Assembly (NCBI GenBank): GCA_964480365.1
Contig: CAYZPM010000001.1
Span: 124,001 to 188,000 of the forward strand
Length of the DNA stretch: 64,000 nucleotides
Reading direction: 5' to 3'
DNA from: CAIQPV01 sp964480365
Lineage (GTDB): Bacteria; Pseudomonadota; Gammaproteobacteria; Burkholderiales; Gallionellaceae
Shown here in pieces: positions 1 through 8,991 of this stretch; the first letter of the stretch is position 1, and the number at the start of each line of letters is the position of its first letter. Made by a program: the position numbers and the translations under genes. The notes below the pieces were generated by a model. That model saw only the letters and a list, made by a program, of their open reading frames with translations. It was not told the origin of the DNA and did no database searches.

Positions 1-400
1 GACTGTGCTGGGCATTACCATTCCTGGTGTTGGTGGAGTTACTTGATATTCCTCTGATACTTTTGGGAAGCGTACAGGATCTTTTAACGGCAAATTTCGC
101 CGCCGTAAATGATTCTTTCATAATTGGGTGGATGAACTTTCTGAATGGCGGGGGTCGCCCTGCACTCTCGCTTTTTGCCGCAATGATGGCGGTGGTTTGT
201 AGCAGATTCTTCAGCCCAGAGCGCGGTAACACCCAACAATAAGCCGTACGGACTATCTTCTGCCGACGCTACTTCATCACATTTTCACATACTGTTGTTA
301 GCATTCCCAGTTGTTACCGGATCCCCAGCTTTGTCTTGGACAAGCTGGAGGGCTTGCATTGGCTGTTCAACTTATATTGTTGGCCTGATCTCATATTTAT
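1..400. other. Unassigned left edge
   Basis: No gene can be supported here. One frame is open from the window edge to a TAA at 241-243 and would encode a hydrophobic stretch of about 79 residues without recognisable motifs. It could be the tail of a gene that starts outside the window. A second frame stops near base 44. Bases 255-400 are AT-rich and presumably hold the promoter of the protease at 401. A CCGTACGG palindrome lies at 241-254. Confidence 0.3.
241..254. promoter_or_regulatory. CCGWWCGG palindrome, site 1
   Basis: The sequence AAGCCGTACGGACT is a near-palindrome 147 bases upstream of the IPTL-CTERM protease gene. Related sites occur at 2643, 37827, 37931 and 42741, all upstream of CTERM-tagged protein genes or the epsA operon. 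It may be a regulator binding site; this is inferred only from recurrence and position. Confidence 0.3.
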
Positions 401-2596
401 ATGCGAAATCCAGCTCGAAAAATCGCTTCATTATCAAAGCTTGGTTTTTCAGCATTAAGCCTCTTCCGTGTTGCCGTCGCTCTGACCTTCACCTTTTGGA
501 TTAATGCTGCCTTCTCCGCACAGCCTCCGACCGATGCATTAAATCGCCTTAACGCAGGGCAGCCAGTCGACTTGATTGTCGAATACGAAGCCGCATCCAT
601 AGAACAGCAGGCAGCCAAAATGCGCCAAGCCAACAAACAACACATCGATGATGACACTATCCTTGCTTTCAAAGCCGGTCTCTACCAGACCCTCAAAAAT
701 GGGGTTGACCTTGCTGCCGCTCACCCGGATCTTGAGCCGCTTGCCGACTATAGCCATTTGCCGATGTCTTTTAAGCGTTTCCACTCTTTGGCGGCTCTAA
801 ATTCCTTATTGGCCAGACCCGAGATCAAGGCCGTTTACCTGAATGGCCAGGCGCATAAAGTTCTGACGCAAAGCCTTCCGTTGATCAACCAGCCTGCTGT
901 GGCTGCCGTTGGCGAAACGGGCTTGGGAACCACGGTTGCAGTAATTGATGACGGAATCGACTACACCAACGCCGCCTTTGGCTCTTGCACCGCTCCCGGT
1001 GTCCCCGCAGGTTGTCACGTTTCCGCCTCCCTCCTTTTTGGCACCGGAACCACAGACAACACCCACGGCACCAATGTCTCGGCCATCGTGCTGGGAGTGG
1101 CGCCTGGCAGCCAAATCGCTATGCTCAATGCCTTTTCAGGGACTTCTGCCTATTTTTCAGACATTATTTCCGCCATCAACTGGGCAATTTCCAACAAATC
1201 AACTTACAACATTGTCGCGATTAACATGAGCTTGGGCGATGGTTCAAAAAATACCACACCATGCAGCACCGGAGCCTTTTCTACTCCTGTGACCAACTCG
1301 GTCAAAGCCGGCATTACCGTAGTAACCGCTGCCGGCAATGACGCTTATACCAACGCGCTGGGCAGTCCGGCCTGCACTCCGGGCGTTATTTCCGTGGGAG
1401 CGGTCTACGACAGCAATCTCAGCAATCAGGGGTATCCCGGTGGAGTTAACTGGGGCATTTGCACCGACACCACCACTGCCGCAGATAAGATTACGTGCTT
1501 TTCAGACAGCGCAAGTTTCCTGACAATGCTGGCGCCCGGTGCGCTAATTACGGCTGCAGGCATCACGATGGGAGGAACCTCGCAAGCGTCTCCCCATGTT
1601 GCCGGGGCAGTTGCGGTACTCCGCTCTGCATTTCCCACTGAGTCGCTAACGCAGACTCAAACACGCTTAACCAGCAGTGGCACCATGATCACCGATTCGC
1701 GCAATGGAATCGCCAAGCCGCGCCTCAATTTGCTTGAGGCAGCGCGCCCGGCCAATGACGACTTCATTAATCGGTTCACCCTGAGCGGCAACACGGCCAG
1801 CGCCAATGGCACTAGCCTGCTCGCCACGAAGGAAACCGGTGAACCAAATCACGCTGGCAATTCGGGAGGACACTCGGTATGGTGGAAATGGACCGCAACT
1901 GCAGCGGGACAATTAAGCTTGGATACACACGGTAGCGGATTTGATACCTTGCTGGCTGCCTATACGGGAAGCAGCGTGAGCGCGTTAACGCCGATCGCCG
2001 CAAATGATAACGACGGTACGCCTGGCGGCACCAGTAGTATCCTTCTGCAAGTGCTGCCCGGCACGGAATATGAGATTGCCGTAGATGGCGCCAATGGGGT
2101 AGCCGGAAACGCAATCCTCAATTTGAGCCTGAATACCAATGCCGCCGCAGCTTTGTCGGTCAATATAACCGGCTCAGCCATCGACACCGCCGGAACTGCA
2201 TCACCTTATACGGTTACCATTACCAATGCTGGTCCCCAGACCGCCACTAATGTCGTGGTAACCGTAACATTGCCTGCGGGTTCGAGCTTGGTGCTGACAC
2301 CTTCCGGATGCAGTGCCAGCGGAACCACCCTCACATGCAACGTCGGCACAATTGCAAACGGTGGAAGTGTGCAATTGCCGTTGCAGCTCGACTGGAATTC
2401 AAGTGTCACAGTTGGCACCCTTTCTGCCGGGGTGACTTCCGACCTTCCGAATCCCGTTCCGTCCAACAGTTCTTCTAACTTACAGATCGCCGTCAGCATT
2501 GGAAACGATAACAGTGACGTACCTACTCTTCCAGAATGGGGGTTGATAATGCTGGCAATGTTGCTGATGGGGACTGCTGCTCGGGTACAGCAATAA
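401..2596 (+). CDS. Secreted S8 (subtilisin-like) peptidase with IPTL-CTERM tail
   Basis: A 731-residue exported serine protease. Residues 1-40 form a signal peptide ending near AFSA. The subtilase domain spans about 170-440 and has a complete catalytic triad: Asp183 in VIDDGID, His222 in THGTNVS and Ser394 in GGTSQASPHVAG, with oxyanion Asn313 in AAGND. After it come a beta-rich domain (about 445-575) and a DUF11-like repeat (about 580-695). The C-terminus reads VPTLPEWGLIMLAMLLMG, the IPTL-CTERM sorting signal: a motif, a hydrophobic helix and a short end. By family knowledge such tails are processed by an exosortase-like or other CTERM protease, so the protein is likely surface-associated or released. 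No exosortase gene is in the window. It lies next to another CTERM protein and close to a pseudopilus secretion cluster. The substrate is unknown. Confidence 0.93.
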   Translation: MRNPARKIASLSKLGFSALSLFRVAVALTFTFWINAAFSAQPPTDALNRLNAGQPVDLIVEYEAASIEQQAAKMRQANKQHIDDDTILAFKAGLYQTLKNGVDLAAAHPDLEPLADYSHLPMSFKRFHSLAALNSLLARPEIKAVYLNGQAHKVLTQSLPLINQPAVAAVGETGLGTTVAVIDDGIDYTNAAFGSCTAPGVPAGCHVSASLLFGTGTTDNTHGTNVSAIVLGVAPGSQIAMLNAFSGTSAYFSDIISAINWAISNKSTYNIVAINMSLGDGSKNTTPCSTGAFSTPVTNSVKAGITVVTAAGNDAYTNALGSPACTPGVISVGAVYDSNLSNQGYPGGVNWGICTDTTTAADKITCFSDSASFLTMLAPGALITAAGITMGGTSQASPHVAGAVAVLRSAFPTESLTQTQTRLTSSGTMITDSRNGIAKPRLNLLEAARPANDDFINRFTLSGNTASANGTSLLATKETGEPNHAGNSGGHSVWWKWTATAAGQLSLDTHGSGFDTLLAAYTGSSVSALTPIAANDNDGTPGGTSSILLQVLPGTEYEIAVDGANGVAGNAILNLSLNTNAAAALSVNITGSAIDTAGTASPYTVTITNAGPQTATNVVVTVTLPAGSSLVLTPSGCSASGTTLTCNVGTIANGGSVQLPLQLDWNSSVTVGTLSAGVTSDLPNPVPSNSSSNLQIAVSIGNDNSDVPTLPEWGLIMLAMLLMGTAARVQQ

Positions 2597-2642
2597 AAAA
2601 TAGTAACTGGATCGACAATCTGAACAATCCGGGTTTATTGCA

Positions 2643-2660
2643 ATAGTCCGAACGGCTCAT
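2643..2660. promoter_or_regulatory. CCGWWCGG palindrome, site 2
   Basis: ATAGTCCGAACGGCTCAT is identical, base for base, to 37931-37948. Here it lies about 225 bases upstream of the Gly/Ser-repeat CTERM gene; the other copy lies upstream of a second PEP-CTERM gene. The rest of the 2597-2885 gap shows no ORF of merit. Confidence 0.35.
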
Positions 2661-2806
2661 GCAGCGGACATACTCGGCTCGAACTTCTGTAATACACGCC
2701 ACTTATAATCCGGGTAGTTTCGTGAAGACTTTAGTCTTTTTTCCAGTCGCCCAAATTAACAGACTACTGATTACTCCTGATTTTTTGTGCCGGGGTCGCG
2801 AGCCAC

Positions 2807-2823
2807 TTGGCGGATTTGAAGCT
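2807..2823 (+). promoter_or_regulatory. Possible sigma-54 promoter
   Basis: TTGGCGGATTTGAAGCT contains the GG-N10-GC spacing of a -24/-12 promoter, 63 bases before the CTERM gene at 2886. The match to the TGGCAC / TTGCW consensus is only partial. PEP-CTERM genes in some bacteria are sigma-54 dependent (PrsK/PrsR), which makes the site plausible, but it remains weak. Confidence 0.25.
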
Positions 2824-2885
2824 GAATATTTTGGTTTTCGCGAAAATAATTTCACTAGAGTAATTTTTTTGTAAAGAAGTTCCCA

Positions 2886-3704
2886 ATGCGCATAAAGCTT
2901 CCAATATTGACAGGTGCTATTGCATTTACCATAGCTGGAATAGCCGTAGCGGCGCCAGGTAAAGCATTTTTTTCATCCACTTCAAACGTTCTCTCTACCA
3001 TTAGCGAAATGGTATCCACGTCGATGTGGGATGCGAATGCAGATACCAAACCGGTAGCCGCAAGTACCATAGGTAAGCATTCTAATATCGTGGCCACCGT
3101 TGGCCAAATACTACACAATACATCTGCAAATCTGCCGGTTAGTCAATCCACATATGTACCGGGCGCAAGTTTGCAAGCGATGGACTACGGCACTATTAAT
3201 TCAAATCCGACAGTCGTCGATTATGGTTATTCCGGAAATGACAATGTCGTCAATAGTAATTCCGGCAATAGCTTTGTTGGTGGTGGCGGATCCAACTGGG
3301 GAACGGTACCAATCAAGGGTGCTGCAACCAACGGAAGCCCTCCAAGTGGGGGCTGGTGGGTACCCTGCGGGTATGGTGGTTATTACTGTGGTGGTGGACT
3401 CGGTGGTTCTTCCGGTGGTGGACTCGGTGGTTCTTCCGGTGGTGGACTCGGTGGCTCTTCCGGTGGTGGACTCGGCGGCTCTTCCGGTGGTGGACTCGGC
3501 GGCTCTTCCGGTGGTGGACTCGGTTCAACATTTAGCCCTGCGACCTTTACACTCAGCTCAAATGGTACCCTCACCTACTCGGTGACTGGCGGTTCTCCGG
3601 TTGCCCCTGTTCCTGAACTCGGTGAATGGCTATTGATGCTTTTAGGCTTTGGGGTGGTAGGATATGTCGCAATTCTCCGGAAACAGAAAATGGCTTTCGC
3701 TTGA
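2886..3704 (+). CDS. Secreted Gly/Ser-repeat protein with PEP-CTERM-like tail
   Basis: A 272-residue exported protein of unknown function. It has an N-terminal signal peptide (MRIKLPILTGAIAFTIAG, cleavage near AVAA), a Ser/Asn-rich region (30-150) and a low-complexity segment in which GGGLGGSS is repeated five times plus a partial copy. Its C-terminus has a PEP-CTERM-like sorting signal: VPELGEWLLMLLGFGVVGY followed by a basic end (ILRKQK). The canonical PEP is PEL here. The family is thought to be cut by an exosortase and delivered to the envelope or extracellular matrix. The start is supported by an AAAGAAG ribosome binding site just upstream. The gene converges on the pseudopilin at 3773. 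Confidence 0.85.
   Translation: MRIKLPILTGAIAFTIAGIAVAAPGKAFFSSTSNVLSTISEMVSTSMWDANADTKPVAASTIGKHSNIVATVGQILHNTSANLPVSQSTYVPGASLQAMDYGTINSNPTVVDYGYSGNDNVVNSNSGNSFVGGGGSNWGTVPIKGAATNGSPPSGGWWVPCGYGGYYCGGGLGGSSGGGLGGSSGGGLGGSSGGGLGGSSGGGLGGSSGGGLGSTFSPATFTLSSNGTLTYSVTGGSPVAPVPELGEWLLMLLGFGVVGYVAILRKQKMAFA
3391..3528 (+). repeat. 24-bp tandem repeat in CTERM gene
   Basis: About 5.6 copies of a 24-base unit encode GGGLGGSS. Copies differ at one or two third-codon positions (GGT/GGC). In-frame units mean that slippage would change protein length without frameshift. Confidence 0.9.
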
Positions 3705-3772
3705 GCAGCGAGCAAAAAATTACGCTACCGCATAGGTGTTAAAATGGCTGTGATCAAGAGACAAAACTAAGC

Positions 3773-4162
3773 TCACCATTCCGCATATAACGTTCCATCT
3801 ATTGCTGTACCCTCTGCACCGCTTTTAACATCGTAAACCTTGCCTTTTACTGAACCGCTTGGAGGCACCAAAACCCATGTCTGGTTATTCCCCGTAATAG
3901 GGTCAGGGGGTATGTTGCGTAGATATTTTTTGACGACCAAATCATCAAGCGTATCCGGATACTTTGCATTGTCGCCAAAATATTTGTCGATTGCATCGCG
4001 CATGCCCTTTAAATCCGCTCGCAATGCCACCTCATTCGACTTGTCAACGCTATGAAAATAGCGCGGCATGGTCAAGCTCAATAAAGTTGCGATGATGGCC
4101 ATCACGACCAACAATTCGATGAGGGTGAAACCGTAAATATTGTACTGCTTGACCATCACCAT
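3773..4162 (-). CDS. GspG-like major pseudopilin
   Basis: A 129-residue pseudopilin. A short leader ends in G before the class III prepilin motif FTLIELLVVMAIIATLLSL (cleavage after Gly11, mature residue 5 is Glu). The C-terminal domain contains the NIPPDPITGNNQTW stretch typical of GspG-family proteins, followed by YDVKSGAEGTAIDGTLYAEW. It should be cleaved by a prepilin peptidase (not in this window) and assembled into the short periplasmic pseudopilus of the secretion machine encoded upstream. It is the last gene of the minus-strand run and overlaps the preceding pseudopilin gene by 7 bases. A second in-frame ATG at 4156 is a possible start. Confidence 0.88.
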   Translation of the reverse strand: MVMVKQYNIYGFTLIELLVVMAIIATLLSLTMPRYFHSVDKSNEVALRADLKGMRDAIDKYFGDNAKYPDTLDDLVVKKYLRNIPPDPITGNNQTWVLVPPSGSVKGKVYDVKSGAEGTAIDGTLYAEW

Positions 4163-4665
4163 TCCCTGTAAGGAATACCATTAAGTCCGGTACCGGATGA
4201 AAGCGTATAGACATCAAATACGTCGTTCCCTTCCTGCGGTGCGTCCGGCCTGCTCTCATAACTGCGTTTACCCCAAGTCTGTTCAGGTGGCATATCAGTA
4301 TCTGGAGCCAATGGATCGCGGGGTATTCTGCGCAAAAAATAGATTTTTCCCTTTTTCGGATCATTTAGATTATCCGCACCCGAAACCAGTTCTTCCAGCG
4401 ATCTCGGATAACCCGATTGGCCGATCAATTTTGCAATCCGCCCTTCATCCACAGCCTGTTTGTAAGCATCAATTGCTTCACGAATCTGACGCAACGAGGA
4501 TTTCAATTCCTGCTCCTTGTCGCGCTGCACCACAAGTTCAGTCATCGGCAATGCAATACTCGTCAGCGTTGCAACTATAGCTACCGTAATCAACATCTCG
4601 ATCAATGTAAAACCGCGTTCGCGCCATAAAGGCCAAGCTTGCCGGTCAACATGCTCCACAATCAT
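4156..4665 (-). CDS. Type II secretion/MSHA-like pseudopilin
   Basis: A 169-residue pseudopilin. The leader MIVEHVDRQAWPLWRERG precedes GFTLIEMLITVAIVATLTSI, a classical prepilin cleavage site and N-terminal helix. The C-terminal part carries YFLRRIPRDPLAPD and a calcium-site-like GspG pattern near SSGTGLNGIPYREW. Together with the shorter pseudopilin downstream, which it overlaps, it would build the pseudopilus. Its length is close to GspG, so which of the two is the major subunit is open. The start overlaps the secretin stop by 4 bases, which indicates translational coupling. Confidence 0.87.
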   Translation of the reverse strand: MIVEHVDRQAWPLWRERGFTLIEMLITVAIVATLTSIALPMTELVVQRDKEQELKSSLRQIREAIDAYKQAVDEGRIAKLIGQSGYPRSLEELVSGADNLNDPKKGKIYFLRRIPRDPLAPDTDMPPEQTWGKRSYESRPDAPQEGNDVFDVYTLSSGTGLNGIPYREW

Positions 4666-6569
4666 GGGGGAGTTCCTGCGCCTGCGGCAACATCATGTTT
4701 AGCCTCCGGTACAACTGCTACCGATACTTCAACCGGCTTAGCCGGTAACGTGGCAGGTGACTGAGCAGGGTTGCTCTGCACAGGTGCCAATGAAGGTGTC
4801 ACAGCAGTTGCGCTGCCGACAGCGCTATCAGTACCTGAAGCAAATTCGCTATATATTGCATTCGGCCGCGTTACGTTTCGCACAATGTGTGGCGTGATCA
4901 ACAAAACCAGTTCAGTTTTTGATTTATCGTGGTTGTCGTTGGAAAATAGACGCCCCAATAATGGCAAATCCCCCAACCCCGGAACCTTATTCACAGCAGC
5001 AGTTTCGTTATTTTGAAGCAACCCAGCAAGGATTTGTGTTTCCCCGTCCTTAAGTCTTAACGCGGTAGTCGCATTGCGTGTACTTAACTCGTAAACCTGA
5101 GAACCAGTTGTTGCCGACGTGATTGTATTTATAACACTGCTCACCTCCAGGTCGACCTTCATGTCTACTTCATCATCCAGCCGAATGTTCGGTTCCACGT
5201 CCAGCTTAAGCCCTACGTCGATATAGTTTACCGTTTCAGAACTACCCACTCCCGCTGTCGCGACAGTGGTAAGAACCGGCAATCGTTGACCAATATGAAT
5301 CTTGGCCTTCTCCCTGTCCTTTACCCGAATTTTTGGATTGGCGAGCAAGGTTGAATCGGAATCCAGTTTTTGCAAATTGAGCGCCAGTGCAGGATTGGTT
5401 ATCGTAAAAGATCTGAAATTCGGATTGTTAGCCTTAAAATCGTTCAGTGTAAATGTCCCCGCAGTCCCCGCTGCCCCCACTAAGCTTGCGCTGAGTGAAG
5501 TTGGAAACTGCATCCCAAGATCGGACGCACGATCTGCGGTCACTTCCAGAACCTCGACTTCCAATACCACTTCCGGCTCCGCCAAATCCTGAGCAGCAAC
5601 TAGCTTCTCCGCCAGACGTACAACTTCAGGGGTATCTCGCATAACGAGCAAATTCAATTTTTCATCGATAAAGATATCCTTGGTTTTCAGGATGGTCTTG
5701 ATCATGTCCAACGTCTTTTTTACATCTGCATTGGCCAGATAGAAACTTTTCACGACCAATTGCTGATAGTCATGATTTTTTGCGGGAGTGTTGGGATAAA
5801 TCAGTACGGTATTTTCACTCAACACCTCCTGTCCCAATTGATTGGTCACCAGCAAAAGCTTGACCGCATCCTCTATGCTTGTGTTTTTTACGAAAACGGT
5901 GACTTTCAATTCCGGCTTAATATCTTTATCGAAAACGAAATTCAGTCCGGCAACTCGTGAAATTGTTGCGAATACCTCCTTGATAGTGGCATCCTGAAAT
6001 TCCAGCGTAATAGGCTTCTTTAGTGCCAAGTTGAGTGTTGATGGCGGTGTTACAGCAGCAGCCATCTCTTCTATACGTCTTTGTAAGGCTTTGGCTGCAG
6101 GCTGGGACGGGTTTTCGGCTAAGATAGGCCTTAGTCTGGATTGCGCCCCCTCCCTGTCGCCCTTGTTGAATAGCGCCTCAGCCTCAGCCAATTGAATCAG
6201 GCGCCGCCTGTCTGCCTGCACCTCCTCAATGCCGTTCGTGGCGCGAGGGTTGCTGGCGTCCAAGGCAAGCACCTGTCTGTAATCGCTCTCTGCTTCATCC
6301 AACTGGCCGTTGTTGCGGGCTGAATCAGCCCGCGCAAGGATTTGATTTACGGCTGCTTCGCGCTGCTTAAAACGATACGTCCGATATTCCAGATTGCCTG
6401 GATCATCTTTCATCGCCAAATCAATATTTGCCAGACCTGACTCGATGTTACCTTCTGACAACATTTTCCTGCCTTCATCAAACTCCCGAACCCCAGGCTG
6501 GGCGCATCCGGCCAACAGCGTGATAGCCAGCAGCAACATGGGCTGACACTTGAAAAGCAACGACTTCAA
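4662..6569 (-). CDS. Outer-membrane secretin (GspD/MshL-like lipoprotein)
   Basis: A 635-residue secretin forming the outer-membrane gate of the pseudopilus machine. The N-terminus is a lipoprotein signal (LLLAITLLAGC, lipidated Cys22). Residues 30-150 contain TPR-like helices, which are uncommon in GspD but seen in MSHA-type and related secretins. An STN/N0-like domain (about 180-250) and a NolW/N1 domain follow, and the secretin barrel spans about 400-560 with the hallmark VPGLGDLPLLGRLF near 530-543. The tail is Ala/Pro-rich. The most upstream start is a TTG at 6569 overlapping the previous gene by 4 bases; the next ATG would remove the basic n-region of the signal, so TTG is preferred. 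No separate pilotin gene was seen. Confidence 0.9.
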   Translation of the reverse strand: MKSLLFKCQPMLLLAITLLAGCAQPGVREFDEGRKMLSEGNIESGLANIDLAMKDDPGNLEYRTYRFKQREAAVNQILARADSARNNGQLDEAESDYRQVLALDASNPRATNGIEEVQADRRRLIQLAEAEALFNKGDREGAQSRLRPILAENPSQPAAKALQRRIEEMAAAVTPPSTLNLALKKPITLEFQDATIKEVFATISRVAGLNFVFDKDIKPELKVTVFVKNTSIEDAVKLLLVTNQLGQEVLSENTVLIYPNTPAKNHDYQQLVVKSFYLANADVKKTLDMIKTILKTKDIFIDEKLNLLVMRDTPEVVRLAEKLVAAQDLAEPEVVLEVEVLEVTADRASDLGMQFPTSLSASLVGAAGTAGTFTLNDFKANNPNFRSFTITNPALALNLQKLDSDSTLLANPKIRVKDREKAKIHIGQRLPVLTTVATAGVGSSETVNYIDVGLKLDVEPNIRLDDEVDMKVDLEVSSVINTITSATTGSQVYELSTRNATTALRLKDGETQILAGLLQNNETAAVNKVPGLGDLPLLGRLFSNDNHDKSKTELVLLITPHIVRNVTRPNAIYSEFASGTDSAVGSATAVTPSLAPVQSNPAQSPATLPAKPVEVSVAVVPEAKHDVAAGAGTPP

Positions 6570-7072
6570 TTTGATTCTCCAATTTGGATGGTCTGTTTAA
6601 TGTTCAAAGGCAAATAAGTCAAAATCATCACAGGTGGCCGCACCTCATCCACGCTGTAGATTTTGTCCAGAACATCCCCTTCCCTGACTACGTAGCTGCG
6701 ACCCTGCTTGCTCAGAAATACGGCTATTTTTTCTCCCTCTTCTGCTAATTTCCCCTTAAACACAAATGGCAGCGGAGGTGCAGTGGGTGTCACTACCTTG
6801 GGAGGCGGTGGCGCGACAAACCATGACTTGCCTGGAAACATCTCTTTTACATCTTCAGGCAACGGTTGACGATTCATTTTTGCCAGGGAAACATCGCCAA
6901 CCGGTTCACTTTCTATTTCGCCCTTTTTTTTCAGATTAGGCGCCTTCGTTTTGCCAGGCTTGACTACAGCCAGATCCGAGTCATCCTTCCCTTCAAGGGA
7001 TGCCATAGCAGCTAGCGTGAGCGTAAATGCCACACCCAGAAACCATTGACGCTGTTTTGCACTAATTGCCAT
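6566..7072 (-). CDS. GspC/PilP-like periplasmic connector of pseudopilus machine
   Basis: A 168-residue protein with one N-terminal membrane helix (WFLGVAFTLTLAAMASL), a charged linker and a C-terminal beta domain (PFVFKGKLAEEGEKIAVFLS...YVVREGDVLDKIYSVDEV...ILTYLPLN) resembling the homology-region fold of GspC/PilP. Such proteins link the inner-membrane PilNO platform to the secretin, and its place between the pilO-like gene and the secretin fits. Database entries of this kind are sometimes called secretion system X factors; the MSHA counterpart would be MshK. The ATG at 7072 overlaps the upstream stop by one base (TGATG), so it was chosen over the TTG three bases earlier. Confidence 0.7.
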   Translation of the reverse strand: MAISAKQRQWFLGVAFTLTLAAMASLEGKDDSDLAVVKPGKTKAPNLKKKGEIESEPVGDVSLAKMNRQPLPEDVKEMFPGKSWFVAPPPPKVVTPTAPPLPFVFKGKLAEEGEKIAVFLSKQGRSYVVREGDVLDKIYSVDEVRPPVMILTYLPLNIKQTIQIGESN

Positions 7073-7635
7073 CAAGCGGCACCCAGAAAGATGGAGAACT
7101 GAATCTTTGCTTCCAGGTCAGTTCCTCCAATAGCTTCTCGCTTGAAACTGACCTCATCCAGTGCCGCCGTAGGTACTGAATTCATCACTTTCGCGATAAA
7201 CTTTCTGATCTGAATGTAAGTCCCTCGCACTGGCAGGATAATTTGGTAACTTTCCAGGTGGCCTTCTTTTTCCTTGGTGAATTTGTATTCACCTTGTGTC
7301 AGAAGAAGTGATTCGCTACTCGCGGATTGGTAGATTTTCTCAAGCTGCTGTACCGCATTTTGCTCAGGTGGAAAGGACTTGTAGAACAATGTCAGGCTTG
7401 ATTCCGCCGGAACTGCATGATCCACTGGATTAACGAGTTCCATCTTGAGGCGGTTTTGTAAATCTTCCACTTCGCTTGTTGTACGCTCCAATTTCGCCTC
7501 GGCGGGCAGAATGAACCCGATGAATGCGGCTAAAGCCAACACAACCAGTACGAGTCCTGCCAACCCCGGCATTCCGAAATATCTTAGCCACTGCGCGGCT
7601 ATCCAGCTTGACCTGCTCAACGCTGTATCTCCCAC
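7072..7635 (-). CDS. PilO/GspM-like inner-membrane protein
   Basis: A 187-residue bitopic membrane protein: a cytoplasmic N-terminus, a membrane helix (about 20-42, LAGLVLVVLALAAFIGFILP), a coiled-coil segment (45-70) and a periplasmic ferredoxin-like domain ending with the TALDEVSFKREA strand typical of PilO. PilO pairs with PilN to form the periplasmic lattice that aligns the machine. It starts with GTG inside the end of the pilN-like gene (19-base overlap). Confidence 0.78.
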   Translation of the reverse strand: MGDTALSRSSWIAAQWLRYFGMPGLAGLVLVVLALAAFIGFILPAEAKLERTTSEVEDLQNRLKMELVNPVDHAVPAESSLTLFYKSFPPEQNAVQQLEKIYQSASSESLLLTQGEYKFTKEKEGHLESYQIILPVRGTYIQIRKFIAKVMNSVPTAALDEVSFKREAIGGTDLEAKIQFSIFLGAA

Positions 7636-8153
7636 GCAGCCTGTAGAACAAAACGTACGGGTTTCTCCGGGTCCTGATCCTGAATCTGGTGATTCAGGAT
7701 CAGGACTTCGCGGAACAGCGCGATCTTCTGCAGACTTGCAACGTAGTCCAACATACTCTCCAGTTTTTTTGCTTCGGCACTTATGCGTACCTTTCCCTTC
7801 TGTGCATCCGGCTCAATCGCCAGCACCGCCACCTCATTAGTCTGGGACGATTCAAGTGCCTCAAACAACTCTTTCCACGGCAGTGAGAGTTCAAGTATCA
7901 CTGCATTGGCCTGCTTTGTTTCGCGGACAATTTGTTCTGCATCGTGTGCCTGCACAACTGGGGGCACGAGCCAGCTTTTCCCCCGCTCTTTCAACTTTGA
8001 CACCCGCATCTCCTGATCATTTATTTTCAGACTCAGGTCATGGTAATACCAAACCATGGACATCAGTCCAGCCACGCCTATTGCAATCGCAATCATTCCA
8101 GCCCAGTTGAAACGTTTGTCTGACAGATAATCCAGATCAACTGCTGCTACCAT
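7617..8153 (-). CDS. PilN/GspL-C-like inner-membrane protein
   Basis: A 178-residue bitopic protein. A short cytoplasmic N-terminus (VDLDYLSDKRFNWAG) precedes a membrane helix (about 19-39) and a periplasmic coiled coil plus ferredoxin-like fold. It corresponds to PilN or the C-terminal half of GspL. The order pilM-pilN-pilO-pilP-secretin matches type IV pilus and MSHA loci rather than a classical gsp operon, where GspL is one protein. Confidence 0.75.
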   Translation of the reverse strand: MVAAVDLDYLSDKRFNWAGMIAIAIGVAGLMSMVWYYHDLSLKINDQEMRVSKLKERGKSWLVPPVVQAHDAEQIVRETKQANAVILELSLPWKELFEALESSQTNEVAVLAIEPDAQKGKVRISAEAKKLESMLDYVASLQKIALFREVLILNHQIQDQDPEKPVRFVLQAAWEIQR

Positions 8154-8166
8154 AGGTCACCCATTT

Positions 8167-8991
8167 TCAGATACCTGCGACGGCCATTGCATAGATGCCC
8201 ATTTCGTCAAAGGGAAGAGCGGCACGTAGAGTCGGCAGCAAAGGTTGGATTACCAAAGCGCCTCGTTTAATCGACGCCGACACGGGATTTTCCGGGGAGT
8301 ACAAAAACACTTTGTTGCTCTCGTTTCCGTTATCGGCAAGCAACATCTCGCGCTCCAGCGCACGCATCGCTTCATCGAACCAATCTTTCTCAGCCAGACG
8401 CAACCTGATGCTTTGCCAACGCCCTTTATGCAATAACCCGATGCAAAATATCCCTTGTTCAGCCAAGACAAACCACGCCGCACCATTACCCAAGTCCTTG
8501 CGACAAAAATTGAATGCAGTCATCAAATAAGGCTGAATCGATTTCAGCCGCAATGAAGATGTACTAAAAACGCTTTTCAATTGCTCAAGCAGACTTGTCT
8601 CTACGGCGCATGCCAAAGATGGCGAACCGAAAGATCCCTCGTTAAGGCACATCTCCCAAGTTGCACTGACTTCCCCATAGACCTCGACGAAGCGCTGCCG
8701 CAGCAAGGAAAGTTTTTCTGCATCGTTCAAAGCCACATCACTCCATGGCAACATTAGGAAACGAACGAAATGGTTTGAGATAATCAGCGTGGCGTCCGAA
8801 TTTTGCCAATCCGGGTTATCCAATGCAGTTTTCAGCATGGAAAGCGCTGCCGTCCAACCCGGCTCTGATCCGGAAGATGTATAAACCTTTTTGGCGACAA
8901 TACTCGGGCGCAACCCTGCTTTGCAGTGCACCACGATCACCCGATCAGGACATACTGCGATGCGCAGTTGATCACGCCACAAACGTAACAC
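8167..8991 (-). CDS. PilM/MshI-like cytoplasmic actin-fold protein
   Basis: A 274-residue soluble protein without signal peptide or membrane helix, located where pilM/mshI would be. It is shorter than PilM (about 350) and its actin-like motifs are weak; motifs such as WSDVALNDAEKLSLLRQRF resemble the GspL cytoplasmic domain. It probably anchors the ATPase to the PilN-like protein. Translation appears to begin at GTG 8991, 20 bases inside the end of the ATPase gene; no early ATG exists. Confidence 0.6.
   Translation of the reverse strand: MLRLWRDQLRIAVCPDRVIVVHCKAGLRPSIVAKKVYTSSGSEPGWTAALSMLKTALDNPDWQNSDATLIISNHFVRFLMLPWSDVALNDAEKLSLLRQRFVEVYGEVSATWEMCLNEGSFGSPSLACAVETSLLEQLKSVFSTSSLRLKSIQPYLMTAFNFCRKDLGNGAAWFVLAEQGIFCIGLLHKGRWQSIRLRLAEKDWFDEAMRALEREMLLADNGNESNKVFLYSPENPVSASIKRGALVIQPLLPTLRAALPFDEMGIYAMAVAGI

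Noticed and set aside
27..242. 71-codon frame at the left edge
   Set aside because: It has no ribosome site, no motif and a GTG start, and the frame is open to the window edge, so its true extent is unknown.
3100..3585. 161-codon frame overlapping the Gly/Ser-repeat gene
   Set aside because: Its repeat part (VVDSVVLP) is a frame-shifted reading of the GGGLGGSS units, without a signal peptide or homology.
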